Below are positions 1 to 7,668 of a stretch of 64,000 nt of DNA, one piece after another. Position 1 is the first letter of the stretch; each line of letters begins with the position of its first letter. The notes under the pieces are model-generated. The model saw only the letters and a list, made by a program, of their open reading frames with translations, did no database searches and was not told where the DNA came from. The stretch is taken from NCBI RefSeq assembly GCF_015693305.1, contig NZ_CP065138.1:2170001-2234000 (forward strand), read 5' to 3'. A program made the translations under genes and the position numbers. The DNA comes from Sphingobium sp. Cam5-1 (GTDB lineage: Bacteria; Pseudomonadota; Alphaproteobacteria; Sphingomonadales; Sphingomonadaceae).

Positions 1-179
1 CGCCACATGCTTTCCAAATCCCGATCCGCATCGCCCGTGCTTGGAACTTGTTCCGGCTCGCCTTGGGCTGGGATGCGCTGAGCCGCAAAAGGCAAAGGCT
101 TATAAAATTTCTCCCAATCATTTGCGTAGCTGGGCGCAGCAATAGCAACCATGAAAATCGCAGCGATTATCCGCTTCAT
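1..179 (-). CDS. Putative secreted protein, 3' end outside window
   Basis: The minus-strand frame is open from an ATG at 177-179 to the window edge, giving 59 residues. It begins MKRIIAAIFMVAIAAPSYA followed by NDWEKFY, a clear Sec signal peptide with a probable cleavage after AYA-type residues. A purine-rich ribosome site (AGGGGGAA) lies 5 bases upstream. I do not recognise the family from the visible part. It is transcribed away from the 577-aa gene to its right, so the 195-bp gap between them should hold divergent promoters. Confidence 0.6.
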   Translation of the reverse strand, partial: MKRIIAAIFMVAIAAPSYANDWEKFYKPLPFAAQRIPAQGEPEQVPSTGDADRDLESMW

Positions 180-374
180 ATTAATTCCCCCTGCCTTGTC
201 AGGCCATCGACATGCTGCCCTTAGCCGATGTTCCTAAATATATCTGAATTTCGGCAAGCACGATGAAATTTTCCGCGCTTCTACTATATTGTCAGGGGGA
301 TAGGCAGGCCAGCCGATAAACGCGCATCCCACGCGCTTCCCCGCTCACCTTTGGGGAACCGCTAGGGAGGCGGC

Positions 375-2108
375 ATGGACGAAAACGAGGATTCCGGCTG
401 GGTCAAGGGGCTGCCTGCCGGTTGGATTGACGGGCATCTAGCATTTGATCGCCTTCGCCGCTTGCTGCTTGAGCGGCTCAACGGCTGCGATCCGGCCCCG
501 TGGCATGATCCAGTCAACGCGGACTATTGGGGGCCGCACTTTGGGCAATCACCCGACGAATACACGTTGTCCGAGAAACTATCGGAACGATTGATCTCGG
601 CGTTCCAACGCGCGCTATCGACCAAGCGACTTCCCGCCTCTCTGTTTAACGGTAGGTCGTTCCGGGAACTGCCCCAGTCCGCTTTCGGCAGCAAATCCGT
701 TCTCCGGAATGCACTTTTTATGGGGCCATTCGATCTGGACCCATTTTGGCCAGACGACTGGCAGCCGTGGAGCGGTGCCGGCTGGGCAATTCCCCTTCCG
801 GAATTTGAGGGCTGGTTAGCATCAGGTGACGCGCTTGGCGTCGAAGGATTGCCGATGACCGATGTTGCGAACGCGCCCGACCAACCCAAACCTCTGGCTC
901 AGCGGCTACCGTCCGGCGGCGCTCATGTGCCACTTTCTGAGGCGGTGACGTGGATAGCATTCGGCTTTGCGCTGGATGCCGAGCGATTGGATCGCGCGAT
1001 ACAATGGGAGCGCCTTTGCGACGGTGATTTGCAGACCGCGCAACGGCAAATTGAGGATGCGTCGGCGGCGCTGTTAAAGGCTGGTGCTGATAGGCAGGTG
1101 ACGTTCTTCGGGCGGCATGTCGAATCCTACGGCGACAAGGGACAGCGCACGGAGAAAATCGACCCGCTTGCGCTCATAGATTACCGCCAAGTCCTGATTA
1201 CAGGGCATGACCATCTCTATTACGGAAAGGGCATGAAACGGTGGTATCGGGCAACCAATGACTCCCACTTACGCGCAAGCGCATGCGGCGACCTTTACAT
1301 GCATGTCACCGTAGATCGTGCGGAGTTGCTGACAAGGTTCCAGCCGCAATCCAGCCAAGTCGCCGGTAACTCCGCGCAAACGGACAATGGCCCGATTGTC
1401 TGGGAAGATTTTGGGTCCGAAAGTTTGCCTGAATTACAACGACTCGGCGAATTGGCCAGTCGGGATGAATGGTGGACGTGGCCGGAGGCAATCGCATGGA
1501 TCGGAAGCCGCGACCCAAAGAACATTGCGACGCTTCGATATTGGGGGCGGGTTGGCGGCGACCGTGATCCGACTATTATCCTTGGCGCTCAAGCCTTCAT
1601 GGCGACGCAATTCTGCGAGCCAGGGAGGGAAGCCGAGGCGGACCTGTTGAACGCAATTCAGTGCGGCCAAGTCGGCACCTCCGGTCGATTGAGCAAAGGC
1701 GCGGTGGCGACCGACCTAGAGCCGAGCATTTGGCGCGGCGGTGCCGTAGTCTGGCATGATGGCGAAACGGTGCTTGTGGACGCCAAGCAAAAGTTGGCGG
1801 CTTGGGCTTTCGATGTGGCCATTAGGCGCAACGATTTGGTCGCCACATTCCAGCCGGATGATGAGGAATCGAAAGCGGTGTCCATTGCGCCCGTTTCGCC
1901 CACACGTCGCGGTAGAACCAAAGGCACCGGCTTTCAACAAGCCGACGCACCTCTGCTAGACGAAATGCGAAATGCAATCGAAGCCGATCCGGCATTGAAT
2001 GCAACCTCCGCTGCAAAACTGTTTGCCGACCAAGCAAAAGGTGCGAGTTTCGAAGCGAAGGTGGACCGTCTTTCGCGGGCATATCGTGCCGGGAGAAATG
2101 GGGAATAA
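375..2108 (+). CDS. Hypothetical protein with two related modules, 577 aa
   Basis: This is a long, uninterrupted frame with GGGAGGCGGC just before the ATG as ribosome site. I do not recognise the family. Two parts of the protein resemble each other. One starts near residue 187 (PLSEAVTWIAFG) and one near residue 375 (WPEAIAWIGSRD). Each is followed by a helical stretch and then a short tryptophan-rich piece, so it may be a duplicated domain. The last 75 residues are polar and helical and resemble a DNA-binding or coiled tail, but no motif is clear. No signal peptide or membrane segment is visible. It lies upstream of the replication-type genes of the left element and is likely cargo of that element. 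Confidence 0.7.
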   Translation: MDENEDSGWVKGLPAGWIDGHLAFDRLRRLLLERLNGCDPAPWHDPVNADYWGPHFGQSPDEYTLSEKLSERLISAFQRALSTKRLPASLFNGRSFRELPQSAFGSKSVLRNALFMGPFDLDPFWPDDWQPWSGAGWAIPLPEFEGWLASGDALGVEGLPMTDVANAPDQPKPLAQRLPSGGAHVPLSEAVTWIAFGFALDAERLDRAIQWERLCDGDLQTAQRQIEDASAALLKAGADRQVTFFGRHVESYGDKGQRTEKIDPLALIDYRQVLITGHDHLYYGKGMKRWYRATNDSHLRASACGDLYMHVTVDRAELLTRFQPQSSQVAGNSAQTDNGPIVWEDFGSESLPELQRLGELASRDEWWTWPEAIAWIGSRDPKNIATLRYWGRVGGDRDPTIILGAQAFMATQFCEPGREAEADLLNAIQCGQVGTSGRLSKGAVATDLEPSIWRGGAVVWHDGETVLVDAKQKLAAWAFDVAIRRNDLVATFQPDDEESKAVSIAPVSPTRRGRTKGTGFQQADAPLLDEMRNAIEADPALNATSAAKLFADQAKGASFEAKVDRLSRAYRAGRNGE

Positions 2109-2221
2109 TTTTCCCGCCCGATTATTCTCTATTCTTGTCGATTCAAAGCTGTCCGGACCCGTTCTAATTGGTCGTCCCACGAAGCGAAGGCATCCCGCCT
2201 CCGCAAAGTGGGACCACAGCA

Positions 2222-2410
2222 ATGCAGTCTATCAAGCACGATCCCCCGAAGATCGGTTACAGCATTCGGGAAGCATGCCGGGCGTCCAGCCTCGGCCGGA
2301 CCACGCTTTACAATCACATTTCGGCTGGCCGCCTGCGCGCTGTTCGCGTCGGTGGCAGGACCATCATTCCAGCCGAGGCGCTTCATGCGCTGATCGCGGG
2401 GGAGGTGTAA
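2222..2410 (+). CDS. AlpA/excisionase-like helix-turn-helix protein, 62 aa
   Basis: This small protein reads GYSIREACRASSLGRTTLYN followed by a HISAGRLRAVRVGGRT-type wing. That is the MerR/excisionase (HTH_17) fold found in AlpA and Xis proteins of integrated elements. The frame is open further upstream, to 2168, but the ATG at 2222 gives the usual N-terminus of this family. Three bases separate its stop from the next ATG, so it heads a tightly packed group (2222-5343). Likely role: transcriptional control of the element or directionality of excision. Which of the two cannot be told from sequence. Confidence 0.7.
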   Translation: MQSIKHDPPKIGYSIREACRASSLGRTTLYNHISAGRLRAVRVGGRTIIPAEALHALIAGEV

Positions 2411-2413
2411 GCC

Positions 2414-2599
2414 ATGTCCCGCAAAGAAAACCCGACCACAAAGGGCCGGGGTTCCCGCGTTTCGTTTGGCGACTGGACGCAGGATGCTCTTACCCTTTCC
2501 GCCTATCGTGCTCAACACCTGATTGGCAGCTACGGCGTTCGCCCGGAACAGGCCGTCATGCTCACCGCCTTGGCATTTGGGGGGCATGGTCATGGCTGA
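2414..2599 (+). CDS. Small hypothetical protein, 61 aa
   Basis: A strong ribosome site (GGGGGAGGTG) precedes the ATG. The 61-residue product is basic at the N-terminus (MSRKENPTTKGRGSR) and ends in a Gly-His tail. It has no membrane segment and no motif that I recognise. Its position between the HTH gene and the winged-helix gene, with a 3-base gap upstream and an overlap of 8 bases downstream, argues that it is a real member of the chain. Function unknown. Confidence 0.6.
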   Translation: MSRKENPTTKGRGSRVSFGDWTQDALTLSAYRAQHLIGSYGVRPEQAVMLTALAFGGHGHG

Positions 2600-2903
2600 T
2601 CGCTACCCTGAGACACCCGGCGCGAAAGGACCGGACGGCACCAGCCAAGACGCAGCCGAGGCGATGAAGCATTGCGTTTCCTACCTTCGCCGCGTCGCCA
2701 TGCGCTCGCTGGACATGCTGGGCGAGGCAACGGTGCTGGAAGCCGTCGCTTGTGCCGAAGTGGCCCGCGAAAGCCTGCAACCGCGCTTTTCCGAATTGCG
2801 GGCCATGGGCCTTGTCGAGCCGACCGGCGCACGTCGCCGCAATCCATCCGGTAAGGCCGCTGCGGTGCTTCGCCTGACAGAAAAGGGGAGGGCGGCGCTA
2901 TGA
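2592..2903 (+). CDS. MarR-like winged-helix protein, 103 aa
   Basis: The product has an N-terminal linker, then a helical part (CVSYLRRVAMRSLDMLGEAT) and a classic winged-helix pattern: RESLQPRFSELRAMGLVEPT, then GARRRNPSGKAA, then LRLTEKGRAAL. This resembles the DNA-binding domain of MarR/PadR-type proteins often found beside element primases. Two ATGs (2586 and 2592) are possible. The second gives the MADRY start with a G-rich site 5-10 bases before it. The stop overlaps the ATG of the next gene (ATGA), indicating translational coupling to the primase-like protein. Confidence 0.65.
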   Translation: MADRYPETPGAKGPDGTSQDAAEAMKHCVSYLRRVAMRSLDMLGEATVLEAVACAEVARESLQPRFSELRAMGLVEPTGARRRNPSGKAAAVLRLTEKGRAAL

Positions 2904-3802
2904 TCGACATTCACGCAATCCGCCGGGACAATCCCCTGCAGGCCATCGTGGGCGCACAGATTCGCCTTCATCGGAGCGGAAATGAGTGGAAGGGGTGCTG
3001 CCCCTTCCATGCCGACCGTTCGCCCAGCTTCACCGTCTTTGCCGATGGCGAGCGGTTCCATTGCTTTGGCTGCGGTGTATCGGGCGACGTGCTGGACTAT
3101 GTGATGCAGCATTACGGGCTGGGCATGGTCGACGCCGCCCGCCGCCTTGGCGCTGGCGATCTGCCCAAGGCCGACATCCCCAAACTACCGCCACCCGACC
3201 GGACCGCGCGCAATGGCGAGGCGTTGGCGATATGGGAAAGGGCTATTCCCGCCGCTGGGACGCTCGCTGAGTCCTATCTGGGCTTCCGGGGCATCCTTCC
3301 CCCATTCCCGCCCGACATTCGATTCTCGCGCCTTCCCTATGGCAAATCGAATCCATTGCCATGCCTGATTGCGGCGGTGCGGGACGTTGCGGGCGACGTG
3401 ATCGGTATCCAGCGCATTTATCTGCGGGCGGACGGCAAGGGAAAAGCCGATCTGCCCAAGGCCAAGCTGTCGCTGGGCACGGTGGCGGGTGGCGCTATCC
3501 GTCTGGGCGATCTGGACGGCTCCGGCATGGTGACAGTCTGCGAAGGCCCGGAAGATGGCCTTTCGCTGCTTTCCATGATCGGCGGCCCGGTATGGGTGGC
3601 GGCTGGCGCAAGTATGTTGCCAGCCATGCGCTTCCCGTCCTGCATTCGATCCGTCGTCATCGGCGCTGATAACGACGCTGCAGGGGAACAGGCCGCACGC
3701 AAGGCCGCCCAAGCCTTCGCAATGCGCGGGCTTTCCGTCCGCATCATCTATCCGGCGGCGGGCTTCAAAGACTTTAACGATGAACTGAGGGGGGAGCGAT
3801 AA
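2900..3802 (+). CDS. CHC2 zinc-finger and Toprim protein (primase-like), 300 aa
   Basis: The N-terminus carries a CHC2 zinc finger like that of DnaG: Cys33/34, His37 (CCPFH), then Cys55 and Cys58 (CFGC). The C-terminal half is a Toprim domain: the catalytic acidic residue is in CEGPEDGLS (about residues 214-222) and the DxD is in GADNDAAG (255-262). At 300 residues it is half the size of DnaG and lacks the full RNA polymerase core and helicase-binding domain. It is the short form seen in phage, plasmid and integrative elements. It is likely to support replication or primer synthesis together with the DUF3987 protein, whose ATG overlaps its stop (TAATG). Confidence 0.85.
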   Translation: MIDIHAIRRDNPLQAIVGAQIRLHRSGNEWKGCCPFHADRSPSFTVFADGERFHCFGCGVSGDVLDYVMQHYGLGMVDAARRLGAGDLPKADIPKLPPPDRTARNGEALAIWERAIPAAGTLAESYLGFRGILPPFPPDIRFSRLPYGKSNPLPCLIAAVRDVAGDVIGIQRIYLRADGKGKADLPKAKLSLGTVAGGAIRLGDLDGSGMVTVCEGPEDGLSLLSMIGGPVWVAAGASMLPAMRFPSCIRSVVIGADNDAAGEQAARKAAQAFAMRGLSVRIIYPAAGFKDFNDELRGER

Positions 3803-5343
3803 TGGCGACCAACCCGACGCTGCAAGAGCGGCTGACACAGGCGGAGCCGCTGGACATTTGGCCCGATCCGATTCCGCTTCGTGACGAATTGCCGTCCGTC
3901 CTGCCCATGAATCCGACCCTGTTGCCCAGCCAGTTGCGGGGCTGGGTGCAGGACATTGCCGAGCGGATGAACTGCCCGCCCGATCTTGTGGCGATCCCCG
4001 CCATGGTTTCGGCTGGCGCGCTGATCGGCAGGCGAATCGGCATCCGCCCGCAAAGGCGCACTGACTGGCTGGAGGTGGGCAACCTGTGGGGCTGTGTCGT
4101 CGCGCGCCCCGGCAGCATGAAAAGCCCAGCGGCAAGCGAGGCACTGTCTCCGATAAGGCGGCTGGAGGTTAAGGCGGCGGCGGATAATGAGGCGGCAGTG
4201 GCCGAGTTTAAGGCCGCCGAATCGCTCTACAAGCTGGAGCGCGAGGGCGCGGAAAAGAACGCGCGGCAGTCGCTCAAGCAGGAAGGGCGCGGCGCTGCCA
4301 TGGCGGTTCTGCAAGCCGTGGCGGAGCCACAATCGCCACCGATGCGGCGGCATCTCACCAGTGATGCAACGGCGGAGAAGCTGGGAGAGATTTGCGCGGC
4401 CAATCCGAACGGGATCATGGTTCACCGCGACGAACTGCTGTCGCTGTTTGCCGATCTGGACAATCCGGAGAAAACATCGGCGCGCGGATTCTTCCTGACA
4501 GGATGGGGCGGGCTGGAGGGCTACACCTTCGACCGCATCATGCGCGGCACTGTCCGCATTCCAGCGGTCAATCTGTCGGTATTCGGCACGACGCAGCCCA
4601 GCCGGATTGCCGGATATGTGCGCGATAGCCTCAACCGCTTTGACGATGGCATGGTGCAGCGCCTCCAATTGCTCGCATGGCCAGACTTTTCAGGCGACTT
4701 CCGCGAAGCTGATCGCTTCCCCGATAGTGACGCGCGGCGGATGGCGCATGAATGCTATGGTGATCTTGCCAGCCTCGACGTGCGCGAGCTTGGCGCGCAG
4801 TGGGACGAGTTCGACGGCCCCCACGGCGTTCCCTATCTTCGCTTTGCGGATGATGCTCAGGAGGCGTTTGGCGCATGGCGGGAGGGGCTGGAGCAAGCCT
4901 TGCGCGGCGATGACATGGCCCCGGCGATGATCGCGCATCTATCCAAGTATCGCGGCCTTGTTCCCCGTCTGGCGCTGGTCTGCCATCTGGCCAATAATGG
5001 CTTCGGCCCCGTGTCTGCGGCGGCGACCCGGCAGGCTATCGGCTGGGCGGAATATCTCGAATCCCATGCACGGCGCGCTTATGCGTCCCTGTCGATCGAC
5101 AATGCGGAGGCGGCGCGCTCGATCTGGCGGCGGGTGAAAAGGGGCGATCTGGCAGGCCCATTCACCGCGCGGGATATTCAGCGCAAGGGTTGGTCCGGCC
5201 TGAACAACAAGCAAAGGATAGCCGCCGGGCTGGAGGCATTGCTTGATGCTGATTGGATCGGCGCGCGCGATGCCAATGCAGGCGAGCGCGGCGGGCGTCC
5301 GTCGACCTTCTACCTGCCAAACCCCAAGGCCATGCGGGGCTGA
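3802..5343 (+). CDS. DUF3987 family P-loop protein, 513 aa
   Basis: The protein matches the DUF3987 family of element-borne replicative ATPases. It has the start LPSQLRGWVQDIAERMNCPP, then a P-loop-like ARPGSMKSPA (residues 101-110). A coiled, charged region follows at about 125-175. The family's TTQPSRI and DGMVQRLQLLAWP segments lie around 265-300. The P-loop is unusual, having Met where the last Gly of GxGKS normally stands. The product probably works as a helicase or loader with the primase-like protein upstream, with which it shares a 1-base overlap. No further gene follows closely. A perfect inverted repeat lies just after the stop. Confidence 0.8.
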   Translation: MATNPTLQERLTQAEPLDIWPDPIPLRDELPSVLPMNPTLLPSQLRGWVQDIAERMNCPPDLVAIPAMVSAGALIGRRIGIRPQRRTDWLEVGNLWGCVVARPGSMKSPAASEALSPIRRLEVKAAADNEAAVAEFKAAESLYKLEREGAEKNARQSLKQEGRGAAMAVLQAVAEPQSPPMRRHLTSDATAEKLGEICAANPNGIMVHRDELLSLFADLDNPEKTSARGFFLTGWGGLEGYTFDRIMRGTVRIPAVNLSVFGTTQPSRIAGYVRDSLNRFDDGMVQRLQLLAWPDFSGDFREADRFPDSDARRMAHECYGDLASLDVRELGAQWDEFDGPHGVPYLRFADDAQEAFGAWREGLEQALRGDDMAPAMIAHLSKYRGLVPRLALVCHLANNGFGPVSAAATRQAIGWAEYLESHARRAYASLSIDNAEAARSIWRRVKRGDLAGPFTARDIQRKGWSGLNNKQRIAAGLEALLDADWIGARDANAGERGGRPSTFYLPNPKAMRG

Positions 5344-5358
5344 ATGCTTCCGGCAGGA

Positions 5359-5402
5359 ACTGACAAAACTGACAAAAGGGGGGTTTCGTCGGTTTTGTCA
5401 GT
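5359..5402. repeat. Perfect 11-bp inverted repeat plus extra TGACAAAA copy
   Basis: The arms ACTGACAAAAC (5359-5369) and GTTTTGTCAGT (5392-5402) are exact inverses. A third copy of TGACAAAA (5370-5377) directly follows the left arm. There is no T-run after the right arm, so it is not a normal terminator. It lies between the replication genes and the XRE regulator (start 5439), which suits an operator for that regulator or a replication-protein site. This is inference from position. Confidence 0.55.
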
Positions 5403-5438
5403 GACCCCCAAGCGCATTTTCACGAAATGAGGTGATCC

Positions 5439-5765
5439 ATGACGAAGCAAAAGGTCAAGGCGGATGTTTTTGATCCCGACTTCGGAAAGAGCGGCTTCGC
5501 TCGCCACCTGTTCCGGCTTCGCTTCCGGCGGCTCAAGCTGAGCCAGCGGGAATTTTCGGAACGGTTCGCGCTGTCCTATTCGGTCGTCCGCGACGCTGAA
5601 CAGGGAGCCAGACCCACGCCATCGCTCAGGCTAATCGTCGCAGCTATAGCGCGCGATCCGGCATTCATGGCAGCGCTGGCCAATGATGCCCGACGTCGCT
5701 GCACCTGTGGCGATGGGGAGCCTTACGATTGTTGCGAAGGGTCGGGCGATACCGGGGGACGGTAA
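5439..5765 (+). CDS. XRE-type helix-turn-helix regulator, 108 aa
   Basis: The N-terminal half contains a Cro/C1 helix-turn-helix: FRRLKLSQREFSERFALSYS followed by VVRDAEQGARPTPSLRL, with the typical Q..F and W/E-Q-G positions. The C-terminus has a cysteine cluster (CTCGDGEPYDCC, about residues 93-104) that could bind metal. The ribosome site GAGGTGA lies 7 bases before the ATG. It probably controls the left element, and the inverted repeat at 5359-5402, directly upstream, is a candidate operator. The Cys tail is unusual for a small Cro-like protein. Confidence 0.75.
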   Translation: MTKQKVKADVFDPDFGKSGFARHLFRLRFRRLKLSQREFSERFALSYSVVRDAEQGARPTPSLRLIVAAIARDPAFMAALANDARRRCTCGDGEPYDCCEGSGDTGGR

Positions 5766-5808
5766 TTTCTACACCCCAATATGCGCGTGCGCGCGAGGAA
5801 GGAAATAT

Positions 5809-6189
5809 ATGGGCAGGCACTATAAGGGCGTGGCCGATATTTTGGCGCTGTTCCATCGCGCTGCTGAGGTAGAGCGCCAATGGGCGGCATATGCGGCAAC
5901 CTTGCCCGACGACGATAAGCGGCAGTTGTTCCGCCAGTGGTGGGCCGAGGCCGAGGCGGCACAAGCGGCAGGCCGATACGTGCGAAGCTGCCCGGGCTAC
6001 CTTCGCGGGCTGACGTGCGGCGCGAGGAAAAAGGATGGCAGGCTATGCCGATCCACTACGCTTTGCGCCAATGGACGATGCAAATTCCACGGCGGCGCAT
6101 CCACCGGGCCACGCTCACCAGAGGGCCGCGCGCGGGCACTGGAAAACCTCAAATTGGGTCGCCTGAAACGCGGGGACTCTTGGAGTTGA
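5809..6189 (+). CDS. HGGxSTGP domain protein, 126 aa
   Basis: The C-terminal half has the signature CKFHGGASTGPRSPEGRAR with preceding paired cysteines (CGARKKDGRLCR, CANGRCKFHGG), matching the HGGxSTGP family that is common in alphaproteobacterial prophages and integrated elements. The frame is open back to 5683, but the ATG at 5809 has AGGAAGGAAAT as ribosome site and gives the compact form. The cysteines and histidine probably form a zinc site. Function of the family is not established. It sits with the XRE regulator as element cargo. Confidence 0.7.
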   Translation: MGRHYKGVADILALFHRAAEVERQWAAYAATLPDDDKRQLFRQWWAEAEAAQAAGRYVRSCPGYLRGLTCGARKKDGRLCRSTTLCANGRCKFHGGASTGPRSPEGRARALENLKLGRLKRGDSWS

Positions 6190-6252
6190 AAAAATACAGG
6201 GATTGTTTGGCGCATTCCGCGCGCATGTATGCGCGCAAGCCAGCGCGTAACC

Positions 6253-7245
6253 CTAGCAGCCGCATCCCCACGTGCCCGTTAAGCTGAGTGTCCCCGAGGT
6301 ATCCGCGATATGCAGACGGGCATTTGAACTGTGGCCATCCTCTCCCGGCTGGACCTTCCCATAGGGAGTCACTTGCACGGCTGCTGAGCCGCACGACATT
6401 GACACCGGGCCGTCAAACATTGCCTGAGTATCGGGGGCAGTGCAGAGGTGATCTTTGCCGTTAAGGCGGAAGAACGTCAGGCCGTCGCCGCCAGCTATCA
6501 ACTTCTCTTTGCGCGGCGTCCCGACTGAAAATGAGCATGAACAGCCCATGCCAATCTTTTGCCAGTCGGTTTCTTTGATCGTTCCCAGCGTGACTGTCGG
6601 GGACGGGCTTGGGCTGGGCGAAGCATTTGACGCGACCGGCTCCGGACTGGCGCTTGCAGAGGGGGGAACGGGCTTGAACTGCGCATCCGCATCCGCTTCC
6701 GTCGCCCCCCAAATGTTTATCTTGTAGTCCAGCGTTTTGGGGGAAAGTCCCTGTTCAACCGAAACCGCCCAGCATGACTGCCAAGTGTAACCGGCGGGAA
6801 TAATGGTGTCGGCTTGCCGCCATGATGCCCCGTCCACCACGTTGTCGGATCGGTTGGCTGGCCGTCCCTCAATCGAGAAGTCCAAATGCCCAATGGTAGT
6901 TTTGGAGTTGTTCTTGAATGCTACCCTGATCGGGTAGTCTGGCGAGCATCTGAAAGGCTTTTCGCCAATCGCAGGCGGTAACTTGGCAGAGCCGTCGTCA
7001 TATGTCGCGGTCGCGTTAATTTGGGTTTTCAGGGGCGGGAAAAACGTCGGCTCAATGACCTGCACCCATGCGGCAATGCCCAGCCCGCCCACGACTAGCA
7101 GAACGACGATTGAAAGGACCGCCCGCCAAAGGGTTTCGAGCGTCTTTAGCAGCACGTCCCCAACTGAAACGGGGCGAGACAACGGGCCAATATAGAAAGG
7201 GCCGTTCCAAACCGCTCGCACCAGCCCCTTTTTCTCTGCTACCAT
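6253..7245 (-). CDS. Membrane-anchored protein with Pro/Ser linker and Cys-rich C-terminal domain, 330 aa
   Basis: The start is set at 7245 because a G-run ribosome site (GGGGGGGG) directly precedes that ATG; an ATG 15 bases further upstream is less likely. One hydrophobic segment (LSIVVLLVVGGLGIAAWVQV) lies near residues 42-62. A likely extracytoplasmic domain follows, then a proline/serine/alanine linker at about 205-230. The last 100 residues form a compact domain with CSCSF, several Gly and a final WGCGC. I do not recognise either domain. It converges on the HGGxSTGP gene. It could be a phage-exclusion or surface protein, but no sequence evidence decides this. Confidence 0.65.
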   Translation of the reverse strand: MVAEKKGLVRAVWNGPFYIGPLSRPVSVGDVLLKTLETLWRAVLSIVVLLVVGGLGIAAWVQVIEPTFFPPLKTQINATATYDDGSAKLPPAIGEKPFRCSPDYPIRVAFKNNSKTTIGHLDFSIEGRPANRSDNVVDGASWRQADTIIPAGYTWQSCWAVSVEQGLSPKTLDYKINIWGATEADADAQFKPVPPSASASPEPVASNASPSPSPSPTVTLGTIKETDWQKIGMGCSCSFSVGTPRKEKLIAGGDGLTFFRLNGKDHLCTAPDTQAMFDGPVSMSCGSAAVQVTPYGKVQPGEDGHSSNARLHIADTSGTLSLTGTWGCGC

Positions 7246-7610
7246 CTGCCCCCCCCGCATTGGCGAATGCGTAATTCATGCTTTGGCGCGCGGCAATCAT
7301 TGACGGCAAATTGATTTGTCCGGAACGCCCGAAATTGGCCATCTTTGGTCACGCGCCCGTGGCCCGTCATTTTTGACGGAGAAGCTGTCACCTCTCGGAT
7401 GCCCTGACTTTCCGCCATTTCCAGCCGCGATTTGTCGCGTTCGGTGTAGGGGGTTCCAGCTTCCACGGCTGGCACCGGTTTGCATTCCCGAATTGATCGC
7501 GCCCATTGGCGATCCGGTCCGCTGGATGCGACGAAGCGCAACAGCCCGTTATTGATTTGTTGGGAATCGGTGGATATATCGAGCTCAACAAAGCCCGCCA
7601 CGCCTCTCAA
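7239..7610 (-). CDS. Possible small hypothetical protein, 123 aa
   Basis: This minus-strand frame starts at 7610 and ends at 7239, overlapping the start of the membrane-anchored protein by 7 bases, an arrangement that fits translational coupling. The product is polar with no recognised motif, and its ribosome site is weak. No competing gene lies on the plus strand. It may be real, or chance open frame in a G+C-rich gap of about 400 bases. Confidence 0.3.
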   Translation of the reverse strand: MRGVAGFVELDISTDSQQINNGLLRFVASSGPDRQWARSIRECKPVPAVEAGTPYTERDKSRLEMAESQGIREVTASPSKMTGHGRVTKDGQFRAFRTNQFAVNDCRAPKHELRIRQCGGGRW

Positions 7611-7668
7611 CGATGCGCACCATGGCGGGCTACTTTGTTTTTAGCCTTGGTTCGCGCATAAGCCGACA

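Noticed and set aside
3185..4144. 319-aa minus-strand frame
   Set aside because: Mirror of the primase-like and DUF3987 genes.
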